Source of the DNA: Methyloversatilis universalis FAM5
Lineage (GTDB): Bacteria > Pseudomonadota > Gammaproteobacteria > Burkholderiales > Rhodocyclaceae
NCBI RefSeq assembly: GCF_000214035.2
Contig: NZ_AFHG01000044.1
Location: forward strand, 62,001 to 126,000
Length of the DNA stretch: 64,000 nt
Reading direction: 5' to 3'
The notes below the pieces were generated by a model. It was not told where the DNA came from and made no database searches. It was given only the letters and a program-made list of their open reading frames with translations. The position numbers and the translations under genes are program-made. Below are positions 57,704-64,000 of this stretch, in pieces; within the stretch, counting starts at the first letter, position 1, and every line of letters starts with the position of its first letter.

Positions 57704-58458
57704 GCGGGTACTCCGTGGTTTGCGAGCGCGGCCTCAATGGCCGGACGGACGCGGGCGGTGAAATCGGCCAGCGCGAGCGCGGCGGCCGGGTTGAGTTCGA
57801 TCTGTCTGCCGTCTTCGTCGATGACCAGGCGGCCGGTCGAGTCGAGCGCGAACACGGGCGCCATACCGTGCGAGGACGCCACCGGCGTGGAGGTCACGGC
57901 GACCGCAACAGGGGGCGACGCTGGCTCGGCAGCCTCGGCAGGTTCAGCCGCTTCGGCGCCCTGGGTGTCGGTGACCACGTAGCGCAGGTGGGTGCCCTTG
58001 ATCGCCGGTATCGGACGGATCAGGTGTTGGCCGTTCTTCAGGTGGTTGATGCACTGGCTGACCAGCGCGGATGGCGCGTCGAGCGCGAGAGCGATCTGCG
58101 AGGCCGTGGGCGGCTCGGCCGCGGCGCGTATGTAGGCGAGCACTGCAGCACGCAGATCGGCGCGGGTGGCGTAGCCCTTTGCCTCGGCTACGCGGGTGAC
58201 CGGCTTGGCGGCGAGGCTGTAGCGCCAGTGCTTGGCGACCTCATCGAAGACGGCGACGGCCCGCTTCTCACTGACCAGCAGATCGCCGGCTCGACGGATG
58301 TCTTCGTGTGACACGCCGGCTCGCGGGCAGGCGTCCTTCAGCCAGGAGACCGAGCACTCACCCTCCGCAAGCTGCTCGGCGACCCACTCGTGCAGCGGCA
58401 CGCAGGCGCTGGCCAGTTCGGTCAGTTGATTCGCGAAGGATCCGGCAGCCTTCTTCAT
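57700..58458 (-). CDS. Winged-helix early protein, unknown
   Basis: 252 residues. Two HTH-like regions (SWLKDACPRAGVSHEDIRRA and ASQIALALDAPSALVSQCIN) and an Ala/Pro/Glu-rich linker before a C-terminal domain. Overlaps gam and the upstream gene by 4 nt each. Possibly a regulator or DNA-binding accessory of transposition. Confidence 0.6.
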   Translation of the reverse strand: MKKAAGSFANQLTELASACVPLHEWVAEQLAEGECSVSWLKDACPRAGVSHEDIRRAGDLLVSEKRAVAVFDEVAKHWRYSLAAKPVTRVAEAKGYATRADLRAAVLAYIRAAAEPPTASQIALALDAPSALVSQCINHLKNGQHLIRPIPAIKGTHLRYVVTDTQGAEAAEPAEAAEPASPPVAVAVTSTPVASSHGMAPVFALDSTGRLVIDEDGRQIELNPAAALALADFTARVRPAIEAALANHGVPA

Positions 58459-58742
58459 GGCCGCACCTCGTTCGGGCCGACCGGCCGCGCGTGGCAGCCA
58501 TTGGTGAGCGGCAGTTCGCACACCAGGGTGTAGCCGGCGATGGAGAGGTCGCCACCGCGCTCGACCCAGCGCTCGATCTGGCGGGCGGTGGCCATGTCCA
58601 TCACCAGGATGCCGGTGCCGAAGGCCAGCACGGCTACCATGCACAGGTCGGCCAGCGTGGCGATGAGGCGCGGCGGCGGCGCCAGGGCGTCGATCATCAG
58701 CTGGTCTGCGGCCGTGGTTGCAGTGATGCGTTCGTGCTTCAT
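58455..58742 (-). CDS. Small early protein with one membrane segment
   Basis: 95 residues with a hydrophobic stretch (LCMVAVLAFGTGILVMDMA) and a C-terminal cysteine pair. Coupled by 4-nt overlaps. Function unknown. Confidence 0.55.
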   Translation of the reverse strand: MKHERITATTAADQLMIDALAPPPRLIATLADLCMVAVLAFGTGILVMDMATARQIERWVERGGDLSIAGYTLVCELPLTNGCHARPVGPNEVRP

Positions 58743-59071
58743 GCGGACTCCTTTGCGGGGGCGGCGGGCTTGTGCGGGCAGGCCTGGCAGGCCACCCAGT
58801 GGCGCAGCTTTTCCGGGCTGCTGGTGGGCACGCTGCGCAGCGCATGGCCGGCGCAGTCGGCACGGGGGATTTCGCCACCCAGGTGCGGGCAGCGCACGAC
58901 ACCGAAGGCGGCGAGCACCTTGGCGCCAAAGCGGTCGGTGTTCGCCTGGTACTTTCCGGCGGCGATCAGGCTCACGATGGTGTGGTTGCGGTAGCCGAGA
59001 CGGCGGGCTACCTCGACAGCGCCGTGCTCACCCAGGGCGCGATCGAACAGTGCGCGGGCTTCGGGCGTCAT
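58739..59071 (-). CDS. HTH protein with a cysteine cluster
   Basis: 110 residues. An HTH (GAVEVARRLGYRNHTIVSLI) resembles lambda-repressor-type domains. The C-terminal half contains RCPHL, DCAGH and ACQACP, suggestive of a zinc site. Small proteins of this type are common in Mu-like early regions. Confidence 0.6.
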   Translation of the reverse strand: MTPEARALFDRALGEHGAVEVARRLGYRNHTIVSLIAAGKYQANTDRFGAKVLAAFGVVRCPHLGGEIPRADCAGHALRSVPTSSPEKLRHWVACQACPHKPAAPAKESA

Positions 59072-59691
59072 GGCCGCCCCTCCCCACGTTCCCAGCCACT
59101 GCCGTCGAGCGGGTAGTCGCGTTCATGGTTGCCGTCGTACAGCGCGCGGCGCTTCGGCACCGGCCGGGGTGCGATCGGGCCGGTGTTTCGGTCCGGCATC
59201 AGCGCCCAGCGGACGCAGCCGTTACTGGTGACGCGCATCGGCGCCTCCTTAACCCGGAGGCGCCGCACATAGCCGGCGCGCTCCAGCAGACGCATGTACT
59301 TGGCGAGGTTGTTCTTCAGGTCGGCTTCGTCGCCCTGGGCGACCAGCATCACCAGATCGTCGAGCGTGGCCTTGCCTTCGATGCGCAGCGCCGACCACAT
59401 GCGGTCGCGGGCTGTCTCGGCGCGCAAGATGCGCCGCCCGGCCACGTGCGGGTGCTGCGGGCCGCTGGCGATGCGCCGGCCATCGTCGAGCGCGGCGCGC
59501 CCTTCGGTGGTGAGGGTGTGACAGCCGGCCACTCGGCGCGACAGCAGGCCGCGACGCACCAGCACGCGGCAGGCGTTCTCGCATTGCTTGTCGGTGAGGC
59601 CGGCGCGCTGCGCGAGATCGGTCTCGCGCAGGCAGTCGCCGGGCTGCGCGGTGCGGGCCGCTTCGAGCACGCGTTGGGCTGTCCAGCTCAT
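59068..59691 (-). CDS. Winged-helix early protein
   Basis: 207 residues with two winged-helix units, QRAGLTDKQCENACRVLVRR and a second around ATLDDLVMLVAQGDEADLKN, RLLERAGYVRRL. Likely DNA-binding and part of the early transposition operon. Role unknown. Confidence 0.6.
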   Translation of the reverse strand: MSWTAQRVLEAARTAQPGDCLRETDLAQRAGLTDKQCENACRVLVRRGLLSRRVAGCHTLTTEGRAALDDGRRIASGPQHPHVAGRRILRAETARDRMWSALRIEGKATLDDLVMLVAQGDEADLKNNLAKYMRLLERAGYVRRLRVKEAPMRVTSNGCVRWALMPDRNTGPIAPRPVPKRRALYDGNHERDYPLDGSGWERGEGRP

Positions 59692-59963
59692 GAGCCCTCC
59701 GCCGGCCGGGCGGCCGCCTTGTCGATGGCGGCCTGCGCGGCGTCGACCGTGGCCTGGTCGGCCGTGTCGATGCCCTGCGCGATCGCCAGCGCCACGAGCT
59801 CGGGCCAGGTGATCAGCAGGGTTCTGTCCATCGCCTGGCCGACGATGACCGGCTCACCGCGGAGCGTGAGGCCAAAGCAGTAGTGGTTGCCGTCGGCGGC
59901 AGAGATGCAGCCTTTGTGCTGCACGGACGGCACATCACTGGGGAGGACGTAGCGGCCGATCAT
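59688..59963 (-). CDS. Unknown small early protein
   Basis: 91 residues, opening IGRYVLPSDVPSVQHKGCIS and ending in an Ala/Asp-rich helix. Overlaps both neighbours by 4 nt. No motif recognised. Confidence 0.5.
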   Translation of the reverse strand: MIGRYVLPSDVPSVQHKGCISAADGNHYCFGLTLRGEPVIVGQAMDRTLLITWPELVALAIAQGIDTADQATVDAAQAAIDKAAARPAEGS

Positions 59964-60256
59964 TGGTCGCCTTCCTCGCTCACGCCTGCAGCCCGGCGGC
60001 GACGACCGCTCGGCGCGGTCGATCGATCACCGTTGGGGTGTTTCACAGCATCTGCCTTCACTGTCTTGTAGGCGACCTGCACTTCACCCTTGGCCAGCCA
60101 CTCGTCGCGAGCGAAGTTGCGGCTCGTAAAGTCCAGCTCGACGGTGACAGCGCCCTCCATCAGCGCCGCCACCTTCAACGCACGATCAGCGGGCAGCAGG
60201 AACGAATGAAAACCGTCGAACGTGATGACGGCGAGCGATGCGGGTTTGGTAGCCAT
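59960..60256 (-). CDS. Unknown small early protein with basic tail
   Basis: 98 residues: LAVITFDGFHSFLLPADRAL, a strand-rich middle and a basic C-terminus (SGRRRRAAG). Start in a TGATG overlap. No family recognised. Confidence 0.5.
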   Translation of the reverse strand: MATKPASLAVITFDGFHSFLLPADRALKVAALMEGAVTVELDFTSRNFARDEWLAKGEVQVAYKTVKADAVKHPNGDRSTAPSGRRRRAAGVSEEGDQ

Positions 60257-60720
60257 CACGCAGCTCCTTTCACGCTGGCGCGGTCGATGAGCCACTGGCG
60301 GTAGTTCATCAGCGCTTGCAGGCGGACCTTGTCGGTGCTGGCCTCGAACACGCCGGGCACCAGCCATGTCTTGCCGTCATGCGCGAGGGTGGCTGTGCCG
60401 TGAATCGCGGCGCGGACTTCGAACGACGTGCCTTCTGCGACATGCAGCGCGCCTTCCGGCTTCGTCTCACCGAACTCGATCACCCCGTTGTGCCAGCAGT
60501 AGGCGATCAGGTGCTCGCGGTCATCGAGCAGCACCTGCCAGTCGCTGCCTTCGATCCAGTCGACGTCGGCATAGGTGGGCTGGTCGAAGCGTGCGGCGAG
60601 CTTCTCGGCCAGGCGCTCGACCGCGGCCTTGGCCGACACAGCGCAGCTGGCGCGAAGGCCGCCGCCGGAGGCGATGTAGGCGCCGGTGGTGTACCGGACG
60701 CGGGCACGGATCTCGATCAT
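60256..60720 (-). CDS. Unknown early protein
   Basis: 154 residues beginning MIEIRARVRYTTGAYIASGG; alpha/beta with no catalytic motif visible. The start is fixed by the ATGA overlap with the next upstream gene. Function unknown. Confidence 0.55.
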   Translation of the reverse strand: MIEIRARVRYTTGAYIASGGGLRASCAVSAKAAVERLAEKLAARFDQPTYADVDWIEGSDWQVLLDDREHLIAYCWHNGVIEFGETKPEGALHVAEGTSFEVRAAIHGTATLAHDGKTWLVPGVFEASTDKVRLQALMNYRQWLIDRASVKGAA

Positions 60721-61070
60721 GCGCGCGCTCCTTCGCCAGCCGACTCCACCTCGGCGAACTCGAACACCGGAGTCTCCTTTCCGTCGGCAGTCATGACGAA
60801 CAGTCGATTGATGACGAACAGGCCACCGGACGTGTAGTTGCACGGCCCGCCCGCGTGTTTGAACGTATTCGAGTGATCGGCGCCGGTGTAGCGGCCGACG
60901 CACGAGAACGCGACCGCTCCAGAGGGGGCGCCCGCGTTACGCCAGTCCTGGACACTTGCGACGTGCCCGCAGGAGGGGCACACGAAGCGCCAACGCATCG
61001 CATCAGAGCCGAAGCGGCGCTCGCCTTCTGCGAGCCAATCGGCGTGCTGCATTACGAGGTGTTCAGCCAT
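60717..61070 (-). CDS. Zinc-binding early protein (VVA0879-like)
   Basis: 117 residues. EHLVMQHADWLAEGERRFG leads to a zinc-type FVCPSCGHVASVQDW, then a later CVGR and PCNY. The pattern resembles the VVA0879 family of Mu-like prophages. TGATG coupling to gene B. Confidence 0.65.
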   Translation of the reverse strand: MAEHLVMQHADWLAEGERRFGSDAMRWRFVCPSCGHVASVQDWRNAGAPSGAVAFSCVGRYTGADHSNTFKHAGGPCNYTSGGLFVINRLFVMTADGKETPVFEFAEVESAGEGARA

Positions 61071-61804
61071 CACGCAGCCTCCTTCGCAACGCGCTTCACG
61101 CGCCAGTCCTGCACCAGCACGACGCCCTGCAGGTCGGCGGCGGTGACGGTGACGAGCTTGTTGCGGCGGGCAATGGCTTCGATGGCGACCAGGGCGTTCA
61201 TGGTCTGGCGCATGCGGCCCTGGGCCTGCTGATGCACCAGCGCGACCGCGTCGGGCGCGACATTCACTTCGCACAGCTGCGCGCACATCAGGCCAATGTC
61301 TTCCACCGTCGAGGGGCGGAAGTCGACCACGCGGGCGATCCGCGACGAGATCTGCGCGTGCTTGCCGATGCGGCTCTGCACCTGCTCGACGCCGGTGACC
61401 AGCACAGCCATCGTTTCGGTGGTGTCGGTGATGTCGCGCAGCTCTTCGAGTACAGCCGCGCCGCTGTGCAGGCAGTGCTGCACTTCGTCGATGACGATCG
61501 TGGCTTGGGTATGCCCGATGCGCGCGATGACGCGTCCGAAAACAGACTTCAACGATCCGTCTTCGTCCTCGCCCAGCTCGCCGGCGAGGTCCCGGATGAA
61601 GAAGCTGGGCGTCCACATCTTTTTCGCGCGCAGGTAGATGGCGCGGTTTGCAGCAGCCCACTTCTTCACCGTGGTGCTTTTGCCCAACGCCGGGTCACCG
61701 GCGACGAGCAGCCAGCTCGCCTCCGGCGCACCGCGCTGCTCCACCGCCTTGAGGGCGGCACGGAACAGCTCGACGTTCTTGGTTTCGACAAAGGCCTTTT
61801 TCAA
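61070..61804 (-). CDS. B: Transposition ATPase B (Mu MuB-like)
   Basis: 244 residues of an AAA+ ATPase: Walker A GDPALGKSTT, Walker B TIVIDEVQH, sensor-like VLVTGVEQVQSRI. MuB-type ATPases select target DNA and stimulate the transposase. It sits directly downstream of A; the 57-bp gap holds a GTTGAG-CTGCAA-CTCAAC hairpin (61849-61866). Confidence 0.88.
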   Translation of the reverse strand: MKKAFVETKNVELFRAALKAVEQRGAPEASWLLVAGDPALGKSTTVKKWAAANRAIYLRAKKMWTPSFFIRDLAGELGEDEDGSLKSVFGRVIARIGHTQATIVIDEVQHCLHSGAAVLEELRDITDTTETMAVLVTGVEQVQSRIGKHAQISSRIARVVDFRPSTVEDIGLMCAQLCEVNVAPDAVALVHQQAQGRMRQTMNALVAIEAIARRNKLVTVTAADLQGVVLVQDWRVKRVAKEAA

Positions 61805-61861
61805 AGTGCTACCCTCCAGATTGCGACGTGCAGTTGCATCGGCTGTCGGTTGAGCTGCAAC

Positions 61862-64000
61862 TCAACCGGCGGCCACCTCAAAACCCTGTTCCGGCGCGCT
61901 CGCGCCGCCTTGCAGCGCCCGCTGCGCCCTCTCTTCCATTTCCGCAGTCCAGGCCACGCCCTGGTAAGCCAGCCGCGGCAGCAGCGCCTCGTACATCGAG
62001 CTCTCGACGAAGCCGAGCAGCCACTCGGCGTCGAGGGCGTCCCACGCGTGCGGGTGGCGGTAGAGCCAGCGGTACTGATCGGCGTCGTCATCCGGACCGA
62101 AGCGCGGGCGCGATTCGGTGCCGGGCAGCTGAACGACTTCAGGGGCGCGCGAGGCGGTGTCGTCTTCGAGCTGGACGGGCGACTCGATGGCGTCCGGGAT
62201 GCGCACGGCCGGGATGTCGAGCAGCGGGTCGTAGAGGCCGGTGCCTGCGCTGTGCTCCAGCACGCGCCCGGCGTCGCGCTCGGCGCGCACCTCTTCCAGC
62301 TTGTCCTGCAGGCGGCGCTCGCGGCCGGCCGCGCGCTTGTCGCGCGCCTGCTCGATGACCGACTGCGGGAAGTAGCCGCGCTTGTTACCGTCGAGTTCGG
62401 CGGTGCAGATGTAACGGCCGTCCATGTCGCGGATGACCACCGACGACGGGTCGTGGATGTCGTAGCCGACGCGCACCTTCTCGCCGTGCAGGTCGAGTGC
62501 GTCCAACTCGGCCGAGAAATAGCGGTGGTTGTGCAGCTGCACCTCGCCACGTCGCACGACGGCCAACTTGTACGGCCGGAACATGTCTGCCGCCTGCTCG
62601 GGCTCGGGCATCACCGGCAGCCAGCCCTCATCCCGGGCGGCCTGCCAGGCTTCGAGCGGCGACATGTGGCGACGCCTGCCGGTGACCGTATCGACGATGC
62701 GCGGCAGCGCTGAATGCGGACGTGCGTTGTAGGCAGCAGCCTGGGCTTCGGCGAACGCGACGAAGTCGCGGAAGGCCATGAGCAGTTCGCTGCGGCCACC
62801 TGCTTTCATCGCAGCGCGGGTGATGCGAAACACCTTCTGGCGGGCTTCGCGATCCATGCCCGACCCCATGTAGGTCGGCAGCGATCGGGCGGCGGTCACC
62901 CATACCGACTGGTGCGAGCGCTCCATCAGGCCACGTGCCTGGGAGTTGTAGGGCAGCGAGTTGCGGATCTCGTAGCCGATGCGAGCCGCCATGCCAAGGA
63001 CTTCGTCGGCCTGGAAGGCGTTGGCGTAGCCGCCGCCGTTATCGACGTAGAAGATCGAGCAGATGCCGCATGTGGTGAAAGCGTGCCGCTGTGCGTCGAG
63101 CACCGCCCAGGTACTTTCCGCGAGCCCTATGGACCAGCCAACCATGCGGCGGGTGGCCACGTCGACAATCGCGGTGACCTCGGGCCGGAAAGGGCGACCG
63201 TGGTCGGGGTGCTCAATCTCGGCGTCGAACGTGTGGCCGTCCGCCGTGTAGACATCGCCGGGCAGCAGCTTCGAGGTGTCGCGGCGCACGAAGGGGCGCA
63301 AGGCCTTCAGTTCGCGCGGCAGCATGCGGCCGCGGTTCTGCTCAACTGCCCCGACCTTTTCGAGGAACCGGCGCACCTGGTGAATGGACACGCCCGGCCA
63401 TCTGGCGGCGAAGAGCGCATAAGCATCGGTCACGCACGGCTTCTGAGGCTTGCGGTACTCCGCCATGAAGTCCGCCGCCCAGGCCGGCACACGCATATCG
63501 GCGGCGGGCAGCTTCGGGGCCAGCTCGCTGGCAGTGCGGACCGACAGCCAGCGCTTCAGCGTACGCACAGAGGGGTACGCATCACCTTTTCGGCCCCGGC
63601 TGTCTCGTGCCGACCGCAGCATCTTGTCGATCACCGCATCGAGTCGGCCTGCGCGTGCGTGAGTCAGGAGTGCCGTCATGGCGGCTTCCTGCGTACAGCT
63701 CGCATCAGCCTGCAGCCGGCGGATAGCGGCCAACACGGCAGCGCGTGCATCGCGAGCGGCGCGCTGGGTGTCAGTCAGGTCAGCGGGAGCAGTGACCGTG
63801 ACTTCGGAAGAAAAAGCGGCCGGCACCGGAGTACCGGCCGAAGGGGTCACAGCGGATGCTGTGGTGCAGAGACGCGGTTCTACCGCCTGCAGCCGACCAG
63901 CCACCACCAGGCGGCGAACAGGCTCAGGAATGGATTCAAGTGAGTAGAGACGCTGGCGACCGCCGCGCACAGCCTGCTCCTCGAACAGCCAGCCTTCGCG
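61862..64000 (-). CDS. A: DDE transposase A (MuA-like), partial
   Basis: More than 710 residues, open to the right edge, so the N-terminus is missing; the frame upstream of the GTG at 63970 continues as EGWLFEEQAVRGGRQRLYSL, the usual winged-helix start of MuA proteins. The DDE core has D in VYTADGHTFD, D in IFYVDNGGGYANAF and E in ARGLMERSHQSVW. The C-terminal region would bind B. It cuts the prophage ends and joins them to target DNA. Confidence 0.92.
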   Translation of the reverse strand, partial: REGWLFEEQAVRGGRQRLYSLESIPEPVRRLVVAGRLQAVEPRLCTTASAVTPSAGTPVPAAFSSEVTVTAPADLTDTQRAARDARAAVLAAIRRLQADASCTQEAAMTALLTHARAGRLDAVIDKMLRSARDSRGRKGDAYPSVRTLKRWLSVRTASELAPKLPAADMRVPAWAADFMAEYRKPQKPCVTDAYALFAARWPGVSIHQVRRFLEKVGAVEQNRGRMLPRELKALRPFVRRDTSKLLPGDVYTADGHTFDAEIEHPDHGRPFRPEVTAIVDVATRRMVGWSIGLAESTWAVLDAQRHAFTTCGICSIFYVDNGGGYANAFQADEVLGMAARIGYEIRNSLPYNSQARGLMERSHQSVWVTAARSLPTYMGSGMDREARQKVFRITRAAMKAGGRSELLMAFRDFVAFAEAQAAAYNARPHSALPRIVDTVTGRRRHMSPLEAWQAARDEGWLPVMPEPEQAADMFRPYKLAVVRRGEVQLHNHRYFSAELDALDLHGEKVRVGYDIHDPSSVVIRDMDGRYICTAELDGNKRGYFPQSVIEQARDKRAAGRERRLQDKLEEVRAERDAGRVLEHSAGTGLYDPLLDIPAVRIPDAIESPVQLEDDTASRAPEVVQLPGTESRPRFGPDDDADQYRWLYRHPHAWDALDAEWLLGFVESSMYEALLPRLAYQGVAWTAEMEERAQRALQGGASAPEQGFEVAAG

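Noticed and set aside
60956-62713. Rightward 585-codon frame
   Set aside because: Antisense to transposition genes A and B, whose catalytic motifs are intact.

Overview
The window holds parts of two temperate phages lying side by side in a GC-rich bacterial chromosome. Base composition, the tRNA-Asn sequence and the gene families suggest a betaproteobacterium of the Burkholderiales/Rhodocyclales type. That is an inference, because almost no host DNA is present.

Positions 1-24177 are the early half of an integrase-type prophage (prophage 1) whose head and tail genes lie outside the window. A leftward operon (about 6058 down to below 1) carries an HTH regulator, a DUF4942 DNA methyltransferase, a nuclease-like protein, a DUF1376 replication protein, a P-like helicase loader, an HNH endonuclease, RusA and a partial HTH regulator. 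The control region (6605-7598) has a Cro-like gene and a LexA/CI-type S24 repressor. The repressor is translationally coupled to four envelope-type or secreted-type genes, followed by a separate PIN-nuclease gene pair. A rightward operon starts at a near-consensus promoter (11046-11074) that carries the same operators as the control region. It encodes YqaJ exonuclease, RecT, RdgC, an SMC-like ATPase, a C5-cytosine methyltransferase, a Gp37/Gp68-type protein and many small coupled genes, and ends with a DUF4224 protein and the tyrosine integrase. The prophage ends in the 3' part of a tRNA-Asn gene, which is the attachment core.

After only about 40 bp, including a terminator, a Mu-like contractile-tailed transposable prophage begins (about 24218 to beyond 64000), inserted in reverse orientation. 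Reading from right to left it has transposase A (cut by the window edge), ATPase B, early genes, Gam, HU, GemA, a Mor-family activator, lysis genes, small and large terminase, portal, head genes F, G, I and T, tail sheath, tube, chaperone with a -1 frameshift site, tape measure, N, P, baseplate genes and tail fibre. Genes foreign to a Mu layout are inserted into the late region: a putAbiC-type abortive-infection gene, an AT-rich unknown gene and a frame-broken AT-rich gene (all on the opposite strand), plus a second rdgC, a DUF2786 gene and an SGNH hydrolase. A LexA box precedes the last gene before the right end.

Functions were assigned by reading translated sequence; no database search was possible. 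The most interesting observations are the recoded rusA 5' end beside an HNH endonuclease gene, a repeated bipartite element before the late operons, the repressor-coupled and PIN cassettes, the accessory genes inside the Mu late operons, and a small protein family shared by both prophages with an SOS box on one copy.
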